Source: Collinsella sp. AF33-16 (GTDB lineage: Bacteria; Actinomycetota; Coriobacteriia; Coriobacteriales; Coriobacteriaceae). Taken from it: DNA of 64,000 nucleotides. The stretch is from assembly GCF_003475325.1 (NCBI RefSeq), contig NZ_QRQC01000017.1, positions 1-64,000 on the forward strand, in the 5' to 3' direction. Positions 36,314-49,548 of the stretch are shown one piece after another. Each line of letters begins with the position of its first letter. Position 1 is the first letter of the stretch. The notes below the pieces were generated by a model that saw only the letters and a list, made by a program, of their open reading frames with translations, was not told the origin of the DNA and did no database searches. Both the position numbers and the translations under genes were made by a program.

Positions 36314-36853
36314 CTATGCTCCTAGCGTATCTTGCGAAGCATCGCCCAGGTGCTCCGTCAATGCTGAATTCTGCAGCTGCTCGAGCTCATCTAATACAGA
36401 GCGAGCCTCTTTAAATGTCTGCGCAACGCGTTTCTTGGTGCTCACCTTTTCATCTTTTGGCTTAGGCCGAGCATCTTCGGTAATCGCGATGGCATTCGCA
36501 ACGGCCAAGTCTCCCGTAATCGTAATGGAAAGAGCGACCTCAACAACACCCAGTTCTTGAGCGATCTCGAGAGCACGGCCCGAAAGCAGCGCCCTCGGTT
36601 TGCCGAGTTTATCACGCGTCACCGAAACATCCTTGCGACCCACGCCTTGACTAAAACCCGTGCCGAGAGCTTTAAGCACCGCCTCGCGCGAAGCAAAGCG
36701 GCTCGCATAGTGAGCAGCGGGACGCGATGATGCATCGCAATACGCACGCTCTTCTTCGGTAAACACACGCCGAGCAAACGACGGCGTCTTTTCAAGAATT
36801 GATTTCATGCGGGAAATCTCGACGATATCAACGCCGATACCAGCTTCAGCCAT
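36314..36853 (-). CDS. acpS: Holo-[acyl-carrier-protein] synthase
   Basis: 179 residues. Transfers phosphopantetheine from CoA to ACP. The first ~125 residues are a normal AcpS: GIGVDIVEISRM, FTEEERAYC, SRFASREAVLKALG, and LSITITGDLAVANAIA. A C-terminal extension of ~50 residues (charged, probably helical, PKPKDEKVSTKKRVAQTF) goes beyond family length. Start at 36853 has GGAGGTG close upstream. First gene of the operon. Confidence 0.93.
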   Translation of the reverse strand: MAEAGIGVDIVEISRMKSILEKTPSFARRVFTEEERAYCDASSRPAAHYASRFASREAVLKALGTGFSQGVGRKDVSVTRDKLGKPRALLSGRALEIAQELGVVEVALSITITGDLAVANAIAITEDARPKPKDEKVSTKKRVAQTFKEARSVLDELEQLQNSALTEHLGDASQDTLGA

Positions 36854-36919
36854 GTTCACCTCCATATCGCACAGACTAAGTTATTGTAGCCCGTTCACAG
36901 AAGATGCGACAAACGAGGG

Positions 36920-36948
36920 TTATAAAACACAGCTACTATGTGAGACAA
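36920..36948 (-). promoter_or_regulatory. Promoter of the acpS-nnr-alr-udg-tsaE-tsaBD operon
   Basis: Minus strand TTGTCT (36943-36948), 17-base spacer, TTATAA (36920-36925), about 65 bases before the acpS start codon. Confidence 0.55.
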
Positions 36949-36969
36949 ATTGCCCGTAAACGCAAGAAA

Positions 36970-36993
36970 GGGGGAGGCCGCGAGGCCTCCCCC
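36970..36993 (-). terminator. Intrinsic terminator of the rRNA operon
   Basis: 10-bp stem GGGGGAGGCC / GGCCTCCCCC with a 4-nt loop, followed on the minus strand by TTTCTTG; about 35 bases beyond 5S. Confidence 0.85.
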
Positions 36994-37029
36994 TTCTTCA
37001 AGTCAAGCGTACGGCTCGGTGCCGTCCAC

Positions 37030-37148
37030 CGGTCAGCGGCGCCCTGGCCTCCCACGGGCTGGCCCCGCAGTACTCTCGGCGCGATGGGGCTTAGCTTCCG
37101 GGTTCGGAACGGGACCGGGCGTGCCCCCCATGCTCTGGCCGCTGACCG
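37030..37148 (-). rRNA. rrf: 5S ribosomal RNA
   Basis: The minus strand contains the 5S core GGTCCCGTTCCGAACCCGGA and AGCTAAGCC, closed by a terminal stem (15 complementary bases, 37026-37040 with 37138-37152, longer than the mature stem). End positions are accurate to a few bases. Confidence 0.9.
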
Positions 37149-37296
37149 GTGGGCGGCGCCCACCGTTACGGTGTCCTGGGTCTCATCTACGTGCCCTGGG
37201 GGCCGCATGGCGCATAGGGGAGGTGACTCGGGGGCATCCTCGTGCCCGGACCGCGCGCATGAGCGCTGGGTCCCGCGGGCCGCGAGGTGCGGTTCC

Positions 37297-42169
<4,873 letters not shown>

Positions 42170-42722
42170 AAATGTATGGGCTTCGAGCCCGTCCGGTCCT
42201 CACAACTATTAGCTGATCGGTTCCGTTCGATTCATATGGTTTTAGTATAGGAAAAGGAATTTCTCGGGGCCGCCTCTCGGCGGCCTTGCGAAAAACAAAT
42301 CCAAGTTAGACCATTTCAAATGGTTCGATGTCTGCCCGGATGCGACACTGAATGTGTCCATCCTCGCAGTATCCGGTTCTCAAGGTGCACGCCTGGCGGC
42401 TGATCCGGTCCGACCGGGCCGCGCGGCAAGGAGATATATTGCCAGACCCGAGGGGCGCCGGGGACGGGAATCGCGCACTCCATATTTTGTTCACAAATGA
42501 ATAGGTCCCTCAGTCGCATCACTGAGGTTAGAACTGAAGCATTGGCTTCTGATATTGGCGATGACCAGCTGGTTTATAGGTGTTAAGGCATCGGTCATCT
42601 CTGGAGCGCCACTTTACTCCAAAAGCATCAGCTATTTCTTTCCCGTCGGTAAAAGGCAGGTTTTGTTCGCCAAGCGTTCTTATATATAGAGAAGTTCGGG
42701 TTCGAACCCGTGGCGCGGCAAC
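42170..42722 (-). promoter_or_regulatory. rRNA operon leader region
   Basis: About 550 bases with no gene between 16S and the terminator at 42723. It carries the repeated ACCTTGAGAACCGGATA element (complement of 42370-42386) also found in the spacer. The upstream half (42540-42700) is AT-richer. I could not identify a convincing promoter. A 14-bp palindrome CGGGTTCGAACCCG, like a tRNA T-arm, is at 42697-42710. Confidence 0.5.
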
Positions 42723-42753
42723 AAAAAAGCGACCAGCCGGAGCCGATCGCTTT
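42723..42753. terminator. Terminator separating the TraX-like region from the rRNA operon
   Basis: AAAGCGA / TCGCTTT outer stem with a GC-rich inner part (CCAGCCGGAGCCGA), T-runs on both sides (TTTTTTG on the minus strand, TTTCTATT on the plus strand). Confidence 0.65.
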
Positions 42754-42768
42754 CTATTCTATGCTGGA

Positions 42769-42969
42769 TCATCCAGAGGGCGCTTCCGAACTCATTTTCT
42801 CGCTGCCATTCATGCTTTCGAAGCATCGTTCGACCTCCACGGCCTCATGTTTTGAGGATCTGCCGTGTTTATCACTGTTATTAATGAGTGTGTGGAAGTG
42901 ATCCTCATACAGATACGTGCGATCCGCCAGAGAACTGAGAAGCATCTCTCTGCAGCCCTCGTTGCCCAT
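42769..42969 (-). CDS. Small hypothetical ORF, possibly a gene fragment
   Basis: 66 residues starting MGNEGCREMLLSSLADRTYL, ending just before the terminator. The frame stays open about 24 codons further upstream (to ~43040) without a start, reading like the tail of a longer protein. No ribosome binding site of note. It lies between the traX-like gene and the terminator, in AT-richer DNA, and could be a decayed remnant. Family not recognised. Confidence 0.35.
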   Translation of the reverse strand: MGNEGCREMLLSSLADRTYLYEDHFHTLINNSDKHGRSSKHEAVEVERCFESMNGSEKMSSEAPSG

Positions 42970-43054
42970 CCTCGCATCTCTCAGGTCTTCCGGAAATTCA
43001 CAAGCAGTCTTAGAGTCAGTTTGTTTCCGTTTTCAGAGACTTGTTTGAGAGTTT

Positions 43055-43852
43055 TTAAAGACAGTTCAAAACAATAAGTGAGACACCATAAAGCAGAGCA
43101 AGATGTGCCGGATAGAAAATGTAGAAGAAATATTTCAGGTTCAGCCCTCGCTTGCCATTATAAAGATTGATCAGCAGCAACGAAACGACCGCAGCAGCAA
43201 CATCAGGATTAAATACATTTGCTGTAGCAAACTCAAATCCGCCGCCAACTATATGGCATGACGAAAGGAGCACTGCGCACGCTGCAGCAAAGAACATCTT
43301 GACCTTGCTGTCGTGGAATAAATAGAATGCAGCCACAAGCAGAATGCCATACACACCGCCATCTAGTTTAGTGTATTCAGCTGCCAGTGCTGTCAAAACA
43401 ATCAGAGCAGTTTCTGCGATGTACCTTTTCCATTTTGAAAGACTTTGTATCTTTTCCAGAATAATCAAAAAGACCAAGCAAAGCAGGAGCTCACACATAA
43501 CATTTTGTTGCCGAAGGTCAAATAGTTGCCCGGTTTGAACGAAATCGTATATGGGTTCCGCAATGATTGCGAAGACAAGCATATTTCGCAGGTACCTCTT
43601 TATGTCATGAGTATGCAAAAATCCCTCAACTATCAAAAAGCAAAATAAGGGAAATGCAATTCTGCCAAGAACATGAAGCACATCCGAAGCCTCGCTTAGA
43701 ATCGCCCACTGTTCGTCTGATATCTGATTGTACGATGCGTGAGTCATGATTCCATCGGTCAGGACGATCCTGCTTACATGATCGAGAACCATCGAAATGG
43801 CTGCTATTATCTTTAATGTGCTGCCGCTAATTCCGCATCTATCTGTTTTCAT
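43055..43852 (-). CDS. TraX-family membrane protein
   Basis: 265 residues, about seven to eight hydrophobic segments. The opening LKIIAAISMVLDHVSRIV and RIAFPLFCFLIVEGFLHT followed by RYLRNMLVFAIIAEPIYDF are characteristic of the TraX family, known from F-pilin acetylation in conjugation but common as lone chromosomal genes. Ribosome binding site AAAGGA seven bases upstream of ATG. Codon use is AT-richer than neighbours and it sits between tRNA-Lys 3' repeats and the rRNA operon, which suggests acquisition. Its role here is unknown. Confidence 0.8.
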   Translation of the reverse strand: MKTDRCGISGSTLKIIAAISMVLDHVSRIVLTDGIMTHASYNQISDEQWAILSEASDVLHVLGRIAFPLFCFLIVEGFLHTHDIKRYLRNMLVFAIIAEPIYDFVQTGQLFDLRQQNVMCELLLCLVFLIILEKIQSLSKWKRYIAETALIVLTALAAEYTKLDGGVYGILLVAAFYLFHDSKVKMFFAAACAVLLSSCHIVGGGFEFATANVFNPDVAAAVVSLLLINLYNGKRGLNLKYFFYIFYPAHLALLYGVSLIVLNCL

Positions 43853-43864
43853 TTCGTTTTCCTT

Positions 43865-44020
43865 TCTTTGGGTGGGCCGTCAGGGGTTCAGCCTGCTCCG
43901 CAGGCGGCCGCTGCGGCGCTTTCGCGCCTTGCGCGCTGCGCTGGCAAACGCTCACGCGTTTACTCAGCTCCGCGCCCCGACGGGTTCGAACCCATGAAAA
44001 GGCGACAAAAAAGACGGCCA
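43865..44020. repeat. tRNA-Lys-associated repeat: copied tRNA 3' end plus GC-rich unit
   Basis: 25 bases at 43865-43889 (TCTTTGGGTGGGCCGTCAGG...) repeat exactly the tRNA-Lys 3' end and flank at 44044-44068. Between them, a GC-rich stretch with the AAACGCTCACGCGTTT hairpin ends in a T-arm-like CGGGTTCGAACCC at about 43980-43992. The unit is homologous in order and sequence to that behind tRNA-Gln. Confidence 0.7.
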
Positions 44021-44041
44021 ACCGAAGTTGACCGTCTCAAC
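44005..44041 (-). terminator. Terminator of tRNA-Lys
   Basis: GACGGTCAACTTCGG and its partner GGCCGTC on the minus strand form a stem followed by TTTTTTGTC; about 15 bases after the tRNA. Confidence 0.7.
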
Positions 44042-44051
44042 AATCTTTGGG

Positions 44052-44124
44052 TGGGCCGTCAGGGGTTCGAACCCTGGACCTTGGGATTAAAAGTCCCCTG
44101 CTCTGCCAGCTGAGCTAACGGCCC
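44052..44124 (-). tRNA. tRNA-Lys (anticodon TTT)
   Basis: Minus strand GGGCCGTTAGCTCAGC ... anticodon loop CTTTTAA with TTT ... GGGTTCGAACCC and acceptor CGGCCC, discriminator A at 44052. The CCA end is not encoded (CCC follows). Confidence 0.97.
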
Positions 44125-44152
44125 GCGGGTGGCATTGTACCACGGTCTGGGA

Positions 44153-45433
44153 CTATTCCCAACTCCATTGACCGTTCTGGAAAATCACAACTTCACGTCC
44201 ATCAGGCGTAATGCCCGTAATATCGATGTCGTCCGTGCCGATCATAAAATCGACGTGCGTGCTCGAGACGTTAACGCCATGCTCCAGGAGCTCCTCCTTG
44301 GACATGTCATACCCACCCTCGATGCATTCGGGGAAACCGACACCTAGCGCGAGATGGCAGCTAGCGTTCTCGTCATAGAGCGTATCGTAGAACAGAACAC
44401 CACTTTCGCGGATCGGCGTGTTCTTGGAAATGAGCGCGACCTCACCCAGATGAGCGGCGCCTTCATCGGTGTCAATAATGCTCGCAAGCGTCGCCTTGCC
44501 CACGCGGGCATCGTAGTCCACTACGCGGCCGCCCTCGAACTTAATCCAAAAATCGTCGACTTTATTGCCGTGGTGGATGAGCGGCATGGCCGAGTACACG
44601 ATACCGTCGGCGCGCATGCGATCGGGCGAAGTGAAGACTTCCTCGGTGGGAATGTTGGGGAAGAAGGGGTGCCCTTCGGGCGTCTTGCCCTTGCCGCCGG
44701 CCCACTCGTGACCTTTCGTCATGCCAATCGTCAGATCGGTTCCATTTGCCGCGGTGTAATGCAGGTAGTCGAAACGATTGTCGTTCAGAAAACGCAGGTT
44801 CTTTTCGAATGCGGCGTCATGGAGTTCCCAGTCGCTCTCTGGGTCCTGGCCATCGGCGCGCGCGGTGTGCAGAATCGCATTCCACAGCTTATAGATTGCA
44901 ACCTCATCGGCGTCTCCCGGGAACACCTCGTGCGCCCAAGCCACGACCGGAGCGCCGGCGATGCACCACGGATTGATGTTGTAATCCAGTCCACGGCGGA
45001 AAACTTTGCACTGCGTATTCCTCGCCTTGGATGCCGCGGCTGGCTTGGCTGGATCGATGCCCTTGAGGGCCGCAGGATCCGCACCCTCGATAAAGACAAA
45101 GCAGGCACCATCCTGGGCCAAGGAATCCAGCTGCATGCGCTTCCACTCGGGCGTCTGCTCAAAATAGCCTTTCTCGACATGCTCGTACGTGAGCCTCGTC
45201 ACGGTATCATCGGCCCAGATGACCGTCACGTGGCCGGCGCCGGCAGCATAGGCCTCCGCGACCACCACGCGCGCAAACGGCGCGCACTCGACCGGAGACT
45301 GAACGACGACCTCCTGGCCGGGCTTAACGTTTACGCCCTTGCGGACGACTAGGCGCGCGTAGTTTTTAATCTTGGGCTCCAAGGCCTTCATGCTCTCCAG
45401 AGCCTCTTCGACCGTCAGGGCAGCTCGAATCAT
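44153..45433 (-). CDS. M29-family aminopeptidase
   Basis: 426 residues. Metallo-aminopeptidase of the AmpS/PepS (thermophilic aminopeptidase) family; trims N-terminal residues of peptides in the cytosol. Family blocks include NYARLVVRKGVNVKPGQEV, the metal-site region NIPTEEVFTSPDRMRADG and the C-terminal STHVDFMIGTDDIDITG. Start at 45433 is chosen for GGAG six bases upstream. Separated by a terminator from the gene before it. Confidence 0.92.
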   Translation of the reverse strand: MIRAALTVEEALESMKALEPKIKNYARLVVRKGVNVKPGQEVVVQSPVECAPFARVVVAEAYAAGAGHVTVIWADDTVTRLTYEHVEKGYFEQTPEWKRMQLDSLAQDGACFVFIEGADPAALKGIDPAKPAAASKARNTQCKVFRRGLDYNINPWCIAGAPVVAWAHEVFPGDADEVAIYKLWNAILHTARADGQDPESDWELHDAAFEKNLRFLNDNRFDYLHYTAANGTDLTIGMTKGHEWAGGKGKTPEGHPFFPNIPTEEVFTSPDRMRADGIVYSAMPLIHHGNKVDDFWIKFEGGRVVDYDARVGKATLASIIDTDEGAAHLGEVALISKNTPIRESGVLFYDTLYDENASCHLALGVGFPECIEGGYDMSKEELLEHGVNVSSTHVDFMIGTDDIDITGITPDGREVVIFQNGQWSWE

Positions 45434-45464
45434 GTGCCACTCCATCTATCTATAGAACAGTAAA

Positions 45465-45492
45465 AAGGCGCGCCGCAAAAACGACGCGCCTT
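45465..45492 (-). terminator. Intrinsic terminator of the purC operon
   Basis: AAGGCGCG / CGCGCCTT stem with a 12-nt loop, followed by TTTAC on the minus strand. It lies between the 191-residue membrane protein and the aminopeptidase. Confidence 0.75.
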
Positions 45493-45522
45493 ATATCTTA
45501 GCGATAAGTATGTATGCAAACG

Positions 45523-46098
45523 CTACTTCTTCTTGGAGTCCTTCTTGTCCTCCTCGGCAGCTGCGCGCTCGATAAGAGCGTTGAGCTTGTTCTCGGACAT
45601 GCCCTCGGCCTGCGCGCGGTACATGTTGCGCAAGGGACGAATACGAGCGAAGTCGTAGATAAAGTCACCTAGGATGATGACATAGGACAAAACGATGCCG
45701 ACCATCTGGACAGGGCTGGACACCATGCCAGCGGGAGCGAAGTACAGCGAGGCCCAAATTGCCACGACGAGCACCATGCCAATGGCGAGCACAATCCACC
45801 AGATGCGACGGCGCTTGGTGTAGTCCTCGTCCTGCTTGAGGAGGATATTCGACACCGTATAGATGCGGTCCTCCTTGGCGCGCTGCTTAGCCTTGCGGGC
45901 GCGCTTCTCCTCTTTAGAGAGGCCCTCGAGGTTCTCGCCCTTCTCGAGCTCTTTGCGGCGTGCCTTAGACGAAGCCGGCACGACGCGAACGGAGCCCGCT
46001 GCTTGGCGGGCGGGCTTAGCAGATGCGGCAGACTTGCGCGCAACCCCGGTAACTTCGTGGGATTGCGTGCGCTTGTTCGTGGCGCTACGGGTACTCAC
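45523..46098 (-). CDS. Hypothetical basic membrane protein
   Basis: 191 residues from GTG 46098, which follows the purC stop codon directly (TAAGTG). A lysine/arginine-rich N-terminus (~1-95, KEEKRARKAKQRAKEDR) is followed by two membrane segments (~101-122 and ~128-150) and a charged tail ending DKKDSKKK. It is likely co-translated with purC. No recognised domain. Confidence 0.75.
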   Translation of the reverse strand: MSTRSATNKRTQSHEVTGVARKSAASAKPARQAAGSVRVVPASSKARRKELEKGENLEGLSKEEKRARKAKQRAKEDRIYTVSNILLKQDEDYTKRRRIWWIVLAIGMVLVVAIWASLYFAPAGMVSSPVQMVGIVLSYVIILGDFIYDFARIRPLRNMYRAQAEGMSENKLNALIERAAAEEDKKDSKKK

Positions 46099-46986
46099 TT
46101 ATGCGTTCTCCTTCATGCTTGTGAACTGGGAGCCCGTGATGATCTGGAAGGCCTCGCGATAGCGCTCGGACGTGCCATCGATGACCTCGGCGGGCAGGTG
46201 CGGGGTCTCCCCCGTCATATCCCAGTTGGCCTTGAGCCAATTGCGGACGAATTGCTTGTCGTAGCTAGGCTGGATCTTGCCCTCCTCGTAGCTGGCAGCA
46301 GGCCAGAAACGGCTGGAGTCGGGCGTGAGGCACTCGTCGATCAGCGTGACCTTGCCATCAATAACACCAAACTCGAACTTGGTGTCGGCAATGATGATGC
46401 CACGGGTCGCGGCGTACTCGGCAGCGGCCTTGTAGATCTTGAGGGAAAGGTCGCGAATCTGCGTGGCGATGTCCTCGCCCACGATCTCGCAGCAACGCTC
46501 GAACGAGATGTTCTCGTCGTGGTCACCGATCTCGGCCTTCGTGGACGGCGTGAACAGCGGCTCAGGAAGCTTGGAAGCCTCGGTCAGGCCCTCAGGCAGC
46601 TGGATGCCGCAGACGGTGCCGTTCTCGTCGTAGGTCTTCTTGCCCGAACCGGTCAGATAGCCGCGGACGATGCACTCGATAGGAATCGTCTGGGCCTTCT
46701 TAACCAGCATGGCGCGGCCAGCGAGATAGTCACGATACTCGGCAAACTCCTCGGGGAAATCCGCCGGGTCGATGGAAACGAGATGGTTGGGGACGATGTC
46801 GGCAAACTTATCGAACCAGAATGCCGAGATGCGATTGAGCACCTCTCCCTTAAACGGAATCTCGTCGGGAAGAATGAAGTCGAACGCAGAAATGCGGTCG
46901 GTGGCGACCATCAGCAGGTTTTCACCGGCATCGTAGATATCACGAACCTTGCCACGGGAATCCGGACGACGCTCCATCGTTGTCAC
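46099..46986 (-). CDS. purC: Phosphoribosylaminoimidazole-succinocarboxamide synthase
   Basis: 295 residues. Joins CAIR and aspartate in purine synthesis using ATP. Motifs: RGKVRDIYDAGENLL, ATDRISAFDFIL, CIVRGYLTGSG, and IIADTKFEFG with TLIDECLTPDSSRFW. GTG at 46986 is preferred: AAGGAG is eight bases upstream, while a GTG three codons earlier abuts it. purB lies 7 kb away on the same strand. Confidence 0.95.
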   Translation of the reverse strand: MTTMERRPDSRGKVRDIYDAGENLLMVATDRISAFDFILPDEIPFKGEVLNRISAFWFDKFADIVPNHLVSIDPADFPEEFAEYRDYLAGRAMLVKKAQTIPIECIVRGYLTGSGKKTYDENGTVCGIQLPEGLTEASKLPEPLFTPSTKAEIGDHDENISFERCCEIVGEDIATQIRDLSLKIYKAAAEYAATRGIIIADTKFEFGVIDGKVTLIDECLTPDSSRFWPAASYEEGKIQPSYDKQFVRNWLKANWDMTGETPHLPAEVIDGTSERYREAFQIITGSQFTSMKENA

Positions 46987-47095
46987 GTGAGTCACTCCTT
47001 ACCTAAATACGACAGAAATGCGGGTTCTTTCCCGCATGTTTTCGCAAACTCGGAGCGGCAGGGACGCAGCCCCTCCTTCACCGAATAGCGAAAAG

Positions 47096-48661
47096 CTAGT
47101 GCTCCATTGTAGTAGATGCCGCGTCTGCCGTGTGCTCGCGGGGCAGATGAATTGTAAAAGTCGTACCCTTTCCAAGCTCCGACTCCACTGATATGTAGCC
47201 ATGGTGACGCTCGACGATCTGCTTGGTCACGGCGAGGCCAACGCCCAGGCCACCAGCTTCGCGGGCGCGGCTGGCATCGGCGCGCCAAAACCGCCCGAAG
47301 ATGCGCGACAGATCGTCCTTGGCAATACCGATACCGGTATCCGAAACGGCAATACTGACATGCTTGCGGTCACTGAGCACCGACACCACGACCCAACCGC
47401 CCTCGGGGGTGTAGCGCATGGCGTTGCTCATGAGGTTGATGACGCATTGCGTGATCATGTCGGGATCGGCTTCGACGACATCGTCGTGACCCTGGGTCTC
47501 GTCCGCAAAACGCAGGCGCAGATCGCGGTCGACAAACAGGCGCTCCTGGGCATTGACGATGGAACGCACGAAAGGAACCATGTCCACCGGCTCAAGGTTG
47601 AGCGGAGCCGTGCTGTTTTCCATGCGCGACAGGTCGAGCATCTGCTGCACCAGACGAGCCAGGCGACGCGTCTCGGAAGCGACCGTCTCCAGGTGCTCGT
47701 CGTCGGTGGGGTACACGCCGTCTTGCATGGCCTCGACCGTTGCGAGCATGGCCATAAGCGGCGTGCGAAGCTCGTGTGCAACGTCTGAGGTCAGGCGCTT
47801 CTCGTGTTTCATGTCCTTCTCGAGCGAAGTGGCCATCTCATCGAAGGTCTCACCCAGCTGATCAATCTCGTCATCGCCGCGCAAGCCCGTACGAGCAGAC
47901 AGATCGCCATCGCGAATTTGCTTGGCCGTGCTGGTAATACGGTGAATCGGCTTGGTGAGCATGCGCGACACGAGCGATCCGATAACGACCGAAATGCAGA
48001 TTGCAACAACTGCGGCGAGGGCCATGGCGTTAAAGGTCTTCTCCCTAAACGCAGAGTCCGCCTTGGTGAGCAGAGCGTCGGAGCCGATGGCCCACAGCTT
48101 TACTTGTCCGACATGCTCGCCGGAAGACGTTATGATTTCGACGTTAGCAACGCTATCGGAGTCGGTTGGAGCAGACGAGACCGGGCTATGCGATGCCCTC
48201 TTGCCGCTCGTTTCGTCGGTCGTAGCCTGGTTTTCGCGTACATCGGCGGTGGCGCTTGCCGAGGGCCAGGAATCGTCATAAACGATCACGCCCTTTTTAT
48301 TGACGACCTGCATACCCAGATCGTCGGAAACCAAACTCGACGTTGCAACCGTGCGCAGTTCCCCCGCGGTCCAAGAGCCGTTTTCCTCATATGAGGTTGC
48401 CAACTTCTCGGCAGCGGAATTTGCGATTTCTACGATATTGGAGCGTGTGTAATCCGAAAAGACCGTGCCCCACACAACGGAGACAACACCCACCAGCACC
48501 AATACCGTCATGAGCGATGTCAGAGCAAAAGCAAGTGCCATGCGCGAGGGATAGCTCATCGTTGGCCGTGAATCGGAACGAGGCGTGTTCCAACTAGCCT
48601 TGGAACCCGCCTCGCTCTCCTGCTTGTGCTTTTGTCCGATTTCAAAGCGCGCAGGTGTCAT
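47096..48661 (-). CDS. Membrane sensor histidine kinase
   Basis: 521 residues. First membrane segment ~41-66, extracellular sensor ~67-210 with a serine/alanine-rich low-complexity stretch (~140-170), second membrane segment ~213-235, HAMP ~236-288. The HisKA domain has the phospho-acceptor SDVAHELRTPL (His296). The ATPase domain has NLMSNAMRYTPEGG, DTGIGIA and GGLGVGLAV. Eleven bases after the response regulator gene, so they form one operon. Signal unknown. Confidence 0.94.
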   Translation of the reverse strand: MTPARFEIGQKHKQESEAGSKASWNTPRSDSRPTMSYPSRMALAFALTSLMTVLVLVGVVSVVWGTVFSDYTRSNIVEIANSAAEKLATSYEENGSWTAGELRTVATSSLVSDDLGMQVVNKKGVIVYDDSWPSASATADVRENQATTDETSGKRASHSPVSSAPTDSDSVANVEIITSSGEHVGQVKLWAIGSDALLTKADSAFREKTFNAMALAAVVAICISVVIGSLVSRMLTKPIHRITSTAKQIRDGDLSARTGLRGDDEIDQLGETFDEMATSLEKDMKHEKRLTSDVAHELRTPLMAMLATVEAMQDGVYPTDDEHLETVASETRRLARLVQQMLDLSRMENSTAPLNLEPVDMVPFVRSIVNAQERLFVDRDLRLRFADETQGHDDVVEADPDMITQCVINLMSNAMRYTPEGGWVVVSVLSDRKHVSIAVSDTGIGIAKDDLSRIFGRFWRADASRAREAGGLGVGLAVTKQIVERHHGYISVESELGKGTTFTIHLPREHTADAASTTMEH

Positions 48662-48672
48662 ATGTGATTTCC

Positions 48673-49395
48673 CTATTTCTCGTCCGACTTATCGGTCTTG
48701 GCCGGAGCCTCGAAGCGATAGCCGACACCATGGACGGTGTAGAGCCACTTGGGCTTCTTGGGATCATCGCCCAGCTTGGCGCGAAGGTTCTTCACGTGGC
48801 TGTCGATGGTGCGCTCGTAACCCTCAAAGTCATACCCGAGCACTTTCTCGACCAGCTCCATGCGGTTATACACACGGCCGGGATGGCGGGCAAGCGTGGT
48901 GAGCAGCTTAAACTCGGAAGCCGTCAGATCGACTTCCTTGCCCTCGACCAAAATCTTGTGGCCCGAGATATCGATGACCAGATCGCCGAAGTCGAGTACC
49001 TCGACGGCTGGCTCGTCGGCCTGATGGGCACGGCGGAACAAGGCGCGTACGCGCGCGACAAGCTCGCGCGGCGAGAACGGCTTAATCAGATAGTCGTCGG
49101 CGCCGAGCTCAAGACCGATAATACGGTCCTCGATCTCGCCCTTAGCCGTCAGCATGATGATGGGGACATCCGAGGTATCGCGAATGGTGCGGCAAACGCG
49201 CTCGCCGGGGATCTTGGGGAGCATAAGGTCGAGCACGACCAGGTCAAACTGATGCTTCTCGAACTCCTCGATCGCGGACTGGCCGTCGCCGACGCCCACA
49301 ACCCAGTAGCCTTCGCGCTCGAGATAGGCAGCGACGGCGTCACGGATTGCCTTCTCATCCTCGACCAGCAGAATCTTTTTTGCATCTGAAGCCAT
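48673..49395 (-). CDS. OmpR-family response regulator
   Basis: 240 residues. Receiver domain 1-~120 with ILLVEDE, phospho-acceptor Asp56 (LVVLDLMLP), TAKGEIEDR and LIKPFSPREL; winged-helix DNA-binding domain ~140-230 (LTASEFKLLTTLA ... GYERTIDSHVKNLRAKLG). Start at 49395 has AGGGGGG eight bases upstream. Paired with the histidine kinase downstream. Confidence 0.95.
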   Translation of the reverse strand: MASDAKKILLVEDEKAIRDAVAAYLEREGYWVVGVGDGQSAIEEFEKHQFDLVVLDLMLPKIPGERVCRTIRDTSDVPIIMLTAKGEIEDRIIGLELGADDYLIKPFSPRELVARVRALFRRAHQADEPAVEVLDFGDLVIDISGHKILVEGKEVDLTASEFKLLTTLARHPGRVYNRMELVEKVLGYDFEGYERTIDSHVKNLRAKLGDDPKKPKWLYTVHGVGYRFEAPAKTDKSDEK

Positions 49396-49548
49396 AACAC
49401 GGCCCCCCTGTCTCAATTAGCTAAGAACAAGCCCATTTTAACGCACCTGAACCCGCCGGATGCCACTATGACGCGGCAGCTCGGCGGGCGGTACTCACAA
49501 TTACAACGCGCTTATTCCCCTGTTGGCGCCTTTTTAACCCCTCTAAGC

